Notes: generated by a model not told the origin, from the sequence alone. DNA of 8,926 bases from an uncultured Clostridia bacterium (GCA_937875885.1 CALEIO010000061.1:1-8926), one strand, 5' to 3'. Positions 1 through 6,095 are shown, counted from the first letter of the stretch. Translations and numbers: made by a program.

Positions 1-414
1 AATTGCAACACTTGCTCCTGCAACAGGGATTGCAAGCATAGTGTTTTTTGTACCTTTTTTGCTGATTGCTGTGTAGATTACTGCAGGCAGGTAGCCGCAA
101 AGTACTCTGGGTACAACACACATCACAAAGGTGAAGAAAGGGTTGATTGCAAGCAGTGCCATTCCTACAAAGTCCATAGCAAAGCAGGTGTAAAAACTTG
201 TAAGTCCGAAGATTGTTCCCAGAATAATGCCGCTTCTGGCACCCAGTACAATGCTTCCTACAGCCACAGGCAGAGTAAGAAGTGTCATCTTGACAGGGCC
301 TATGGGAATGTAACCGATAGAAGTGAAAGTCATAAGGATAATCAATGCCGCAAGAATAGCGGTCATGGTCATCTCAATCACTAAAGGGTTGATGGTTGAT
401 CTGCGTTTTGACAT
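1..414 (-). CDS. ECF transporter S component (partial, 3' end outside window), possibly for pantothenate
   Basis: Only the first 138 codons are inside the window; the frame runs open to base 1. The predicted protein starts MSKRRSTINPLVIEM and then is almost entirely hydrophobic, with about four membrane segments visible (roughly residues 15-35, 43-60, 62-80 and 85-115). The segment IPIGPVKMTLLTLPVAVGSI, followed by LGARSG and GLTSF, is the pattern seen in small integral-membrane S components of energy-coupling factor transporters, which bind a vitamin and dock on a shared EcfA/A'/T module. An AxxxA pattern (A19, A23) in the first helix fits the known EcfT contact motif. The start is set by an AGGAGGT ribosome binding site at 421-427, six bases upstream. 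Position after coaX on the same strand suggests pantothenate as substrate (a PanT-like role), but that is inferred from context. No EcfA or EcfT gene is in view. Confidence 0.8.
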   Translation of the reverse strand, partial: MSKRRSTINPLVIEMTMTAILAALIILMTFTSIGYIPIGPVKMTLLTLPVAVGSIVLGARSGIILGTIFGLTSFYTCFAMDFVGMALLAINPFFTFVMCVVPRVLCGYLPAVIYTAISKKGTKNTMLAIPVAGASVAI

Positions 415-420
415 AAAAAT

Positions 421-514
421 ACCTCCTGCTGTCTCCCGAAAACGGTGAGACGCAATATTTATTTAACAGCCGAAGCTGTTGTTAACACAGTGATATACGG
501 ACAAGCGATGTCCG
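421..514 (-). promoter_or_regulatory. Structured leader with three hairpins before the ECF S gene
   Basis: Read on the minus strand, the gap between coaX and the transporter gene holds three consecutive stem-loops. The first is CGGACA/TGTCCG with loop TCGCT (498-514). The second is AACAGC/GCTGTT with a C(TTCG)G tetraloop (465-480), a hyperstable RNA loop type. The third is GTCTC-A-CCG paired with CGG-GAGAC, with one bulged A and a TTTT loop (431-451). None is followed by a clear T tract, so they do not look like simple terminators. The third ends three bases before the AGGAGGT ribosome binding site, so it could affect translation. The role is unknown: an RNA-processing or stability element, or a regulatory leader, are both possible. 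Confidence 0.45.
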
Positions 515-532
515 AATTTTAAGTTGGAGAAA

Positions 533-1297
533 TTAAATGTTTTTGTTGTAGATGATTCTGAGTCCCTGAAGCATCAGGTCGTCGCGGAGTTCAATCTTGT
601 GTCTGCAAGCGGGAACAATATCCTGTGCAAGTCCGCCTGTAGCAACAACAGTACATTCTTTGCCCAGCTCCTCATTGATGCGGTCAATCATTCCGTCAAT
701 CATACAAGCATTGCCGATAACAACACCGGAGCGGATGCATTCGTCGGTATTTCTGCCGATAACTTTGCTTGGAGCATCCATAGCAACAGAGGGAAGCAGA
801 GCAGTTTTCTCCGAAAGGGCACTCATTGCGATTGCCACACCGGGAGAGATTGCACCGCCTATCATAGCACCTGAGTCATCCAGCACAACAATGGTGGTAG
901 CGGTACCCAGACTGATTACAATGGAGGGTGCACCATACAGGTTAAGAGCGGCAACACAGCCTGTTACAAGGTCTGCGCCTGTAGAGGAGGGGTTGTCGAT
1001 TTTGATGTTAAGACCAGTTTTGATGCCAGGTCCTACAACAAGGGGCTCAATACCCAGAGTTGTAACAATAGCCTGACGTACTGTGCGCAGTGCCTGGGGC
1101 ACAACGCTTGAGATAATACATCCGTCAATTATGCTTTTGTCAAAGCCGTAAACACTCAGTACAGAGTAAAACTCACCTGCAAACTCATCTGCGGTTTTTC
1201 TTTTGTCTGTGCAGACTCTTGCGAGCATAACCAGAGTGTCTCCGTCAAAAAGTCCGAACTTAATATTTGTATTGCCGATATCTATAGCAAGTAACAT
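533..1297 (-). CDS. coaX: Type III pantothenate kinase
   Basis: The protein is 254 residues, normal for the family. It phosphorylates pantothenate with ATP, the first step of coenzyme A synthesis, in the cytosol. Family marks are the N-terminal phosphate-binding DIGNTN (residues 6-11), EPLVVGPGIKTGL (84-96), NPSSTGAD (102-109), LGTATT (130-135), GGAISPG (147-153), and the C-terminal IGRNT and ATGGLA (219-224). The residue before LGTATT is Ser129, where relatives carry Asp (usually D-F/L/M-GTATT). GADL replaces the commoner GADR. The other core residues, including D6 and D109, are kept. I chose ATG 1297 over the in-frame GTG at 1306 because GGTGAT, a match to the 3' part of the Shine-Dalgarno consensus, lies just upstream and the protein then begins MLLAIDIGNTN as in relatives. 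It precedes the ECF S gene on the same strand, probably as one operon. Confidence 0.93.
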   Translation of the reverse strand: MLLAIDIGNTNIKFGLFDGDTLVMLARVCTDKRKTADEFAGEFYSVLSVYGFDKSIIDGCIISSVVPQALRTVRQAIVTTLGIEPLVVGPGIKTGLNIKIDNPSSTGADLVTGCVAALNLYGAPSIVISLGTATTIVVLDDSGAMIGGAISPGVAIAMSALSEKTALLPSVAMDAPSKVIGRNTDECIRSGVVIGNACMIDGMIDRINEELGKECTVVATGGLAQDIVPACRHKIELRDDLMLQGLRIIYNKNI

Positions 1298-1302
1298 AAT
1301 TA

Positions 1303-1308
1303 TCACCG
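1303..1308 (-). promoter_or_regulatory. Ribosome binding site deciding the coaX start
   Basis: GGTGAT on the minus strand, four bases before ATG 1297. It matches the downstream part of the extended AGGAGGTGAT consensus and favours this ATG over the GTG at 1306, which lies inside it. It sits so close to the predicted promoter that the transcript may start at or within it. Confidence 0.5.
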
Positions 1309-1313
1309 AGTTT

Positions 1314-1342
1314 ATTATATTTCATATCTTTATATATTGCAA
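1314..1342 (-). promoter_or_regulatory. Predicted sigma-A promoter of coaX
   Basis: On the minus strand, TTGCAA (1337-1342), a 17-base spacer and a perfect TATAAT (1314-1319). Initiation would be expected near 1306-1308, leaving a leader of about 10 bases before ATG 1297. The -35 box matches four of six consensus bases. Confidence 0.6.
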
Positions 1343-1433
1343 GAATAATTGGGTTACGCAAGGAAAGATTTATACAGGGGGTTGCATTGAATGAGCGCAG
1401 ACGGGGGTGTTTTTGTGTATATTTACAAAAAAG

Positions 1434-1491
1434 AAAAAAATCTCTTTTTTTGTCAAAAAGTAAATATAGATAAAACAAAATATGATAATAT
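1434..1491 (+). promoter_or_regulatory. AT-rich upstream region of the transketolase operon, weak promoter candidate
   Basis: The region holds seven A, TCTC, seven T (1434-1451), a TTGTCA box (1450-1455) and TATGAT/GATAAT -10-like sequences (1481-1490). TTGTCA and TATGAT are 25 bases apart, too far for a normal promoter, and I find no good -35 at 17 bases from TATGAT. A promoter is expected here because the operon is divergent from coaX, but its exact position is uncertain. Confidence 0.25.
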
Positions 1492-1530
1492 ATTAAGGTA
1501 CTATGTATTAGTATGCTTCAAATCACTCGT

Positions 1531-1537
1531 AAAGGGG
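1531..1537 (+). promoter_or_regulatory. Ribosome binding site deciding the transketolase N-subunit start
   Basis: AAAGGGG lies eight bases before ATG 1546, whereas the in-frame ATG at 1513 has no comparable site. This makes ATG 1546 the better start. Confidence 0.6.
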
Positions 1538-1545
1538 CAATTGCT

Positions 1546-2394
1546 ATGAACAACACTGAAAAGCGTCAGCTCAAAGTACTTGCTGCTAAGGCAAGACTGG
1601 GCGCAATAATCGGCACATTTAATGCCAAATCAGGTCACCCCGGCGGATCTCTTTCCGCAGCAGATATTATGACCTACCTCTATTTTAAAGAAATGAACGT
1701 GGATCCTGCTGACCCCCAAAAGGCAGACAGAGACCGCTTTGTATTATCAAAGGGACATTGCTGTCCCAGCCTTTATGCTATTCTGGCACTTAAAGGCTTC
1801 TTTGCATGGGACGAGCTCACAAAGCTCCGTCACGTAGGTGCAATGCTTCAGGGTCACCCCGATATGAAGGGTACTCCCGGTATCGATATGAGCACAGGTT
1901 CTCTCGGTCAGGGTGTTTCCGCTGCTTGTGGTATGGCTCTTGCAGCTAAATATGACAAAAAGGACTACCGTGTTTACGCTGTACTTGGCGACGGTGAGTG
2001 CGAAGAGGGTCAGGTTTGGGAGGCAGCAATGTTTGCAGCTCACAACAAGCTTGATAACCTTGTTGTTATTGTTGACCAGAATGGTCTTCAGATCGACGGT
2101 CCTGTTGCAGAGGTTTGTGGTATCGAGCCTCTCGACAAGAAGTTTGAGAGCTTCGGCTTCAATGTTGTGAAGATCGACGGCCATTGCTTCGATGATATCG
2201 AGGCTGCATTTGAGAATGCTAAAACTGTTAAGGGTATGCCCACAGCAATCCTTGCAAAAACAATTAAGGGCAAGGGCGTTTCCTTTATGGAGAACGATGT
2301 TGACTGGCACGGCAAAGGCCCCAACAAGGATGAATATGAAAAAGCAACTGTTGAGCTCGAGGCTCAGATTGCAGAACTGGAGGGTGAGTGCTGA
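1546..2394 (+). CDS. Transketolase, N-terminal (thiamine diphosphate-binding) subunit
   Basis: The predicted product is 282 residues from the preferred ATG 1546, typical of the N-terminal half of a split transketolase. With its partner it moves two-carbon ketol units between sugar phosphates in the non-oxidative pentose phosphate pathway. Visible marks are SGHPGGSLS (residues 29-37), SKGHCCPSLY (68-77), STGSLGQG (116-123) and the thiamine diphosphate/metal motif GDGECEEG...DQN (148-179, with D148, E151 and N179). The C-terminal part includes LAKTIKGKGVSFMEN and the WHGK stretch. The gene ends in TGATG, sharing its last A with the ATG of the second subunit, so the two are surely cotranscribed and probably translationally coupled. 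The split form is common in Clostridia and archaea. I see no broken or missing motif. Confidence 0.95.
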   Translation: MNNTEKRQLKVLAAKARLGAIIGTFNAKSGHPGGSLSAADIMTYLYFKEMNVDPADPQKADRDRFVLSKGHCCPSLYAILALKGFFAWDELTKLRHVGAMLQGHPDMKGTPGIDMSTGSLGQGVSAACGMALAAKYDKKDYRVYAVLGDGECEEGQVWEAAMFAAHNKLDNLVVIVDQNGLQIDGPVAEVCGIEPLDKKFESFGFNVVKIDGHCFDDIEAAFENAKTVKGMPTAILAKTIKGKGVSFMENDVDWHGKGPNKDEYEKATVELEAQIAELEGEC

Positions 2395-3341
2395 TGGCTA
2401 ATATCGTAACAAAAGCTACCAGAGAGAGCTTTGGCGAGGCTCTGTGCGAGCTTGCTAAAGAGAATGAAAATATTGTTGTTCTTGATGCTGACCTTGCAGG
2501 CGCAACCAAGACTTCTATCTTCAAGAAAGCTTTCCCCGAAAGATTCTTCGACTGCGGTATCGCAGAAGGTAATATGATCAGCATTTCTGCAGGTCTTGCA
2601 GCATGTGGCAAAGTTCCCGTTGCAGCATCTTTTGCTATGTTTGCAACAGGCAGAGCTTACGAGCAGATCCGTAACTCTGTTGGCTATCCCCAGCTCAACG
2701 TTAAGATTGCAGGTTCACACGCAGGTATCTCCACAGGTGAAGACGGTGCAACACACCAGTGCCTTGAGGACGTTGCTCTTATGCGTACAATCCCCGGTAT
2801 GACAGTTCTCTGTCCTGCTGACCACTACGAGATGATGGCTGCTACAAAGGCTGCTATCGAGCACGACGGTCCTGTTTACATCCGTCTTGGCAGACTTGCT
2901 ATTGACAGCTTCAACGATCCCGACACATACGAGTTTGAGCTTGGCAAGGGTATTACTCTCCACGAGGGTAACGACATCACAGTTATCGCAACTGGTCTTG
3001 TTGTAAACGAGGCAAGAAAGGCTGTAGAGGAGCTTGAGAAAGAGGGACTCAACGTTCGTCTTATCAACATCCACACAATCAAGCCCATCGACCGCGATAT
3101 TATCATCAAAGCTGCAAATGAGACAGGCAGAATCATCACTGTAGAAGAGCACAACGTTATCGGTGGTCTTGGTGATGCAGTATGCGATGTTGTTGCATCC
3201 GAGTGCCCTGTTCCCGTTCGCAAGGTTGGTGTTTATGACCGTTACGGTTACTCAGGTCCCGCTTGGGAGCTTCTTGAGGAATTTGGTCTTACAGCAACAG
3301 GTATTGCAAAGGTTATCCGCGAGGAAGCTGCAAAGAAGTAA
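2394..3341 (+). CDS. Transketolase, C-terminal subunit
   Basis: The product is 315 residues and supplies the pyrimidine-binding and C-terminal domains of the enzyme. IAEGNM (residues 57-62) carries the glutamate (E58) that activates the thiamine ring, and SHAGISTGEDGATHQ (108-122) is the family's conserved active-site loop. The C-terminal domain has NIHTIKPID (225-233) and EEHNVIGGLGDAV (251-263). The start is the ATG overlapping the TGA of the upstream gene; a GGAGG at 2379-2383, ten bases away, serves it. A GTG at 2388 is in frame but lies between the binding site and the ATG and is less likely. A deoxyxylulose-phosphate synthase or pyruvate dehydrogenase beta relative is the alternative, but the paired N-subunit settles it as transketolase. 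A strong terminator follows. Confidence 0.95.
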   Translation: MANIVTKATRESFGEALCELAKENENIVVLDADLAGATKTSIFKKAFPERFFDCGIAEGNMISISAGLAACGKVPVAASFAMFATGRAYEQIRNSVGYPQLNVKIAGSHAGISTGEDGATHQCLEDVALMRTIPGMTVLCPADHYEMMAATKAAIEHDGPVYIRLGRLAIDSFNDPDTYEFELGKGITLHEGNDITVIATGLVVNEARKAVEELEKEGLNVRLINIHTIKPIDRDIIIKAANETGRIITVEEHNVIGGLGDAVCDVVASECPVPVRKVGVYDRYGYSGPAWELLEEFGLTATGIAKVIREEAAKK

Positions 3342-3359
3342 TACTGAATATATTAACAC

Positions 3360-3392
3360 ACTCCGACAGTTTACCGCTGTCGGAGTTTTTTT
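3360..3392 (+). terminator. Rho-independent terminator of the transketolase operon
   Basis: A perfect 10-base stem ACTCCGACAG/CTGTCGGAGT with loop TTTACCG, running into seven T (3386-3392). It lies 18 bases after the stop codon. Confidence 0.93.
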
Positions 3393-3444
3393 GCGGATAA
3401 ATCTTTTCTTTTTGCAGATGATAGTAAAAAGGAAGGTGGATACT

Positions 3445-3765
3445 ATGATTCAGCTTAACAGCAGTAATTTTGATGAAGAGGTTGCTTCTTACAAAGGTAA
3501 GTCGGTGGTTGTCTTTTCTTCTGACAACTGTCCTGTATGCAAAAGAATGGAGCCTGTACTGAGCTCTGTTGTTCACGAGATTTCGGGAGTGAAATTCTGC
3601 TCGGTTAATACAGATGCATCGGCAGATTTGGCACAGAAGTTTAACGTCAGGAGTGTACCTGCTACAATAGTGTTTGAAAAAGGACAGGAAAAATCCCGCG
3701 CTGTGGGACTTCTGGGTAAACGAGAGATTTTTGATATGGTTTCCAAGGGAATTGTGCGAAAATAA
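3445..3765 (+). CDS. Thioredoxin-like protein with CPVC active site
   Basis: The product is 106 residues, the size of a single thioredoxin domain, with no signal peptide, so cytosolic. Residues 19-32 form the usual strand plus active site, SSDNCPVCK, giving C29-P-V-C32 in place of the classic WCGPC. The cis-proline is in RSVPATIVF (P72 after V71), and the later GLLGK corresponds to the family's G-x-x-x-K region. The start is fixed by a strong GGAAGGTGG ribosome binding site at 3431-3439, five bases before ATG 3445; the reading frame extends upstream but without such a site. It sits 52 bases after the transketolase terminator with no clear promoter of its own, so it may be expressed by read-through. 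It probably reduces or exchanges disulfides; the partner is not known. The lack of Trp before the first Cys makes it a divergent member rather than the main thioredoxin. Confidence 0.85.
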   Translation: MIQLNSSNFDEEVASYKGKSVVVFSSDNCPVCKRMEPVLSSVVHEISGVKFCSVNTDASADLAQKFNVRSVPATIVFEKGQEKSRAVGLLGKREIFDMVSKGIVRK

Positions 3766-3800
3766 AAAAGCACCTGATGATTTGTTCATCGGGTGCTTTT
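3766..3800. terminator. Bidirectional terminator between the thioredoxin-like and FkbM genes
   Basis: A 15-base stem, AAAAGCACCTGATGA paired with TCATCGGGTGCTTTT (one G-T pair), and a TTTGT loop. It begins directly after the thioredoxin-like stop codon and ends three bases from the stop of the convergent FkbM gene. A runs on one side and T runs on the other let it act on both strands. Confidence 0.92.
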
Positions 3801-3803
3801 ACT

Positions 3804-4862
3804 TTATATGCAGTATAGGTTTGTATCCCAGCAAGGGATGTAGGGATGGTGTCGCAGATGAATGCTGTATTCGGGATTAATGCTGTGAATAAGAGGAATA
3901 AGAGTGCATAAATCCTCTGTTTTGTGGTAGCAGGCAAGGCTGAGCTTTGGCTTTTGAACTTTGAGAAGATTTGCCATACCCTCCAGAGCTTCTTTTTCTA
4001 CACCTTCAACATCTACTTTTACATAAGTGATGTTTTTGCCTTCTGTTACCGAGTCAACCGGCATAGCGGTAACGGCGTATTTGCCGTCTTCAGAAAGTGT
4101 GCTTTGTCTGCCTCCGCTACCGCTGAAAACAAGCTCTTTTTTCTCGTTCCATACAGCATAGGGGTAGAGGGTGATGTTTTCTTTGTTCTGTGCGTAGGCA
4201 GTAAGTTTATCAAAGGATTTGCGGTCAGGTTCAAGAGCAATTACCGAGGAATACCCTCCTGTAAGCTCTGTGAGTTCTTCTATGGTGTCTCCTCTGTATG
4301 CACCCAGGTCAAGCATATCTTCTGCAGCCGTCAGGCAAAGGAGATTTTTGAGCACGTCTTTCCTGTCACTTTCTATGGAGAAAAGATAAGAAAGCTCTCC
4401 TGTAAACTGAAACAGAATCATATTGTCAAAAACCCGTCTGGATTCATCGTCTGCAAGCAGACTGCGGGATTTTTCCAGAGTTTCTTTGTTTTCTTCGATA
4501 TATGCTCTGTTAAAGAGTGTGTCGCCAAAAACAGGCACAACGGGCATCAGGGTCTGGTGCTTTTCAGAGAGTACCTTTATGTTGTCCATAACTTCGGGGA
4601 TGCAGGTTGCGAAGCCTATAAGCAGAAGAAAATCTCCGTACTGTGCTTTTGCTTCACTGACAGATTTAACTGTGAATCCTCGGAAATCACGCTTGCGCAC
4701 AAAACCGTCCGATGCAACAACTGCAGAAAGCCGGATGCCTTTTTTCTCAAGCTCATCAATTACTTTATCCGCTCCGTTGCCTGTGCCGTACAGTACAAGT
4801 GGTTTGTTGGTTTTAGCAATTACTTCCCAGCAGGATTCTTTTTTCAGAATATTTTCAATCAT
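3804..4862 (-). CDS. FkbM-family SAM-dependent methyltransferase with N-terminal Rossmann-like domain
   Basis: The product is 352 residues with two parts. Residues 20-115 look like a nucleotide-binding Rossmann-like domain: LVLYGTGNGADKV (22-34) is a glycine-rich loop, followed by a VVASDGF strand end and LLLIGFA. Residues about 180-352 are an FkbM-type methyltransferase: motif I MLDLGAYRGDT (183-193), acidic ALEPD (209-213), and VKVDVEGVEKEALEG (281-295), then the typical YHKTEDL and LRHHPY ending. The family transfers methyl groups from SAM, often to hydroxyls of sugars or secondary metabolites; the substrate here is unknown. ATG 4862 is preceded by an AAGGTGA ribosome binding site that overlaps the stop codon of the upstream lipoprotein gene, so the two are one operon. 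No membrane segment or signal peptide is visible. A role in modifying a surface glycan is possible but not shown. Confidence 0.85.
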   Translation of the reverse strand: MIENILKKESCWEVIAKTNKPLVLYGTGNGADKVIDELEKKGIRLSAVVASDGFVRKRDFRGFTVKSVSEAKAQYGDFLLLIGFATCIPEVMDNIKVLSEKHQTLMPVVPVFGDTLFNRAYIEENKETLEKSRSLLADDESRRVFDNMILFQFTGELSYLFSIESDRKDVLKNLLCLTAAEDMLDLGAYRGDTIEELTELTGGYSSVIALEPDRKSFDKLTAYAQNKENITLYPYAVWNEKKELVFSGSGGRQSTLSEDGKYAVTAMPVDSVTEGKNITYVKVDVEGVEKEALEGMANLLKVQKPKLSLACYHKTEDLCTLIPLIHSINPEYSIHLRHHPYIPCWDTNLYCI

Positions 4863-4868
4863 ATATAT

Positions 4869-4875
4869 TCACCTT
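4869..4875 (-). promoter_or_regulatory. FkbM ribosome binding site overlapping the upstream stop codon
   Basis: AAGGTGA on the minus strand. Its first two bases belong to the TAA stop (4874-4876) of the metallo-beta-lactamase-fold gene, and it is six bases before ATG 4862. The arrangement favours translational coupling. Confidence 0.7.
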
Positions 4876-5932
4876 AAGGGTTACATTTTCCGCAGGGAGA
4901 ATATCCACTTTGGGTAGCTTCATCCCAGCTTTCAAAAGTTACTTTGTTTTTCTCGCTCATCTTTGATACCGAGTCGCAGTGTGTAAAGTGGAAAACCTTT
5001 GAGTTTTTGTTGCCTATGTATGCATCTGGTGCTTTGGTTGCAGCAGCGGTGGTAACAGCTGTTTCTGATTGCGCTGTTGCAATGTAAATCTGCTCTCCGT
5101 CAGAAGCAACAACAATATTGCCCTGCTGGTCTGTGCGCCAATAGGGAATGCCTCTGTGTGTAAGTGCGGAGATGGTTTCTTCGTGGGGATGTCCATATTC
5201 GTTATCTTTTCCACAGGAGATTATGGCGGCAGAAGGATTTACTGCATTCAGAAATTCTGCGCAGGAACTTGTGGAGCTTCCGTGGTGTCCGCATTTGAGA
5301 ATATCTGCAGAAAGGTCGTAAGGACCACGTACAAGCTCTCTTTCAACACCTTTTTCTGCATCGCCTGTGAGTAGTGCGGAGGTGTTTCCGTATTCAACCA
5401 TACAGACTACAGAGTAGTCGTTGAGGTCAGAGTACACAGAATTGGGGTCGGGAGAAAGTATGGTGAGAGTGGCACTTCCGATTTTGTATTCCTGATATGG
5501 TTTGGGTGTTTCATAAGCAACACCGCGCTCATCTGCGGCATCCATTACGTATTCCCAGACATTGGAGTCGTTTGTAACATCGGGACAGATGAAGGTTGTT
5601 GTCTCAAAGTTGCGGATAACCTCGGAGATTCCGCCGCAATGGTCAGAATGGGGATGAGTTGAGATAATAAAGTCAAGGGATTCAACCCCTGTAGAAGAAA
5701 GATAAGATATAACCTTGTCGTTTTCGCTGTATTCACCTGCATCAACAAGGGCAAATCTACCTTTTGATTCTATAAGGGTGCAGTCACCCTGTCCAACATC
5801 TATAAAATGCAGAGTAAGTCCTGTGTCCTGTGAATTCAGGCTTTCCGGAGAAATTACGGATTTTTGATTTACACAGCCCTGCATAGAAAAAATCAAAACC
5901 AGAATTATCAGAAAAGCAAGTAATTTTTTCAT
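4874..5932 (-). CDS. ComEC-related metallo-beta-lactamase-fold lipoprotein with C-terminal Cys/His domain
   Basis: The product is 352 residues. It opens with a lipoprotein signal: MKK, a hydrophobic stretch to residue 17, and lipobox SMQGC (C20), so it should be anchored outside the membrane. Residues 38-285 are a metallo-beta-lactamase fold of the ComEC/Rec2 type: FIDVGQGD (43-50), the metal-binding THPHSDH (92-98), LLTGD (187-191), GHHGSS (215-220) and GHPH (247-250). All expected metal ligands are present. An Ala/Thr-rich linker (about 287-303) leads to a small domain with H315, C319, C347 and C350 (HxxxC...CxxC), resembling the Ada-like metal-binding tails found on similar proteins. Related ComEC domains are nucleases, so degradation of external nucleic acid is a reasonable but untested guess. 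The start has GGGAGG five bases before ATG 5932. It is first in the operon with FkbM. Confidence 0.88.
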   Translation of the reverse strand: MKKLLAFLIILVLIFSMQGCVNQKSVISPESLNSQDTGLTLHFIDVGQGDCTLIESKGRFALVDAGEYSENDKVISYLSSTGVESLDFIISTHPHSDHCGGISEVIRNFETTTFICPDVTNDSNVWEYVMDAADERGVAYETPKPYQEYKIGSATLTILSPDPNSVYSDLNDYSVVCMVEYGNTSALLTGDAEKGVERELVRGPYDLSADILKCGHHGSSTSSCAEFLNAVNPSAAIISCGKDNEYGHPHEETISALTHRGIPYWRTDQQGNIVVASDGEQIYIATAQSETAVTTAAATKAPDAYIGNKNSKVFHFTHCDSVSKMSEKNKVTFESWDEATQSGYSPCGKCNP

Positions 5933-5959
5933 AGCAACCTCCCGTAAATGTCTGCTTCT

Positions 5960-5988
5960 ATTATAATACAGCCTGTTGAGTTTTTCAA
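5960..5988 (-). promoter_or_regulatory. Sigma-A promoter of the lipoprotein-FkbM operon
   Basis: On the minus strand, TTGAAA (5983-5988), a 17-base spacer and TATAAT (5960-5965). Initiation is expected near 5953, giving a leader of about 20 bases to ATG 5932. Confidence 0.8.
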
Positions 5989-6095
5989 TTTTTTGAAGAT
6001 ATATTTTGATGTGCAGATTTTAGCCACTTGTTGATTTTGTCATTAATTGTGGGCAAATCTTGCTGTAGAATCCCCGTTTTATACAACGAAATGCC

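Noticed and set aside
498..520. Possible plus-strand terminator, CGGACA/TGTCCG then AATTTT
   Set aside because: There is no plus-strand gene upstream for it to end and the T tract is short. I treat the hairpin as part of the minus-strand leader.
597..1076. Plus-strand open frame of 159 codons opposite coaX
   Set aside because: Low-complexity Pro/Ser/Ile-rich product; coaX motifs are on the other strand.
1411..1427. TTGTGTATATTTACAA resembling a redox-regulator (Rex) operator
   Set aside because: The arms are imperfect and the length and spacing do not match the known 18-base consensus.
1513..1545. Upstream ATG 1513 as the start of the transketolase N-subunit
   Set aside because: It lacks a ribosome binding site, and the extra 11 residues are not like the family; AAAGGGG directs ATG 1546.
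1747..2310. Minus-strand open frame of 187 codons opposite transketolase
   Set aside because: No domain and Cys/His/Asn-rich composition typical of an antisense shadow of a gene with strong codon bias.
2715..3152. Minus-strand open frame inside the transketolase C-subunit gene
   Set aside because: No family resemblance; the coding strand is unambiguous.
3924..4877. Long plus-strand open frame of 317 codons opposite the FkbM gene
   Set aside because: Product is Phe/Cys-rich with no recognisable domain, no ribosome binding site is evident, and the opposite strand carries clear methyltransferase motifs. It is a codon-use shadow.
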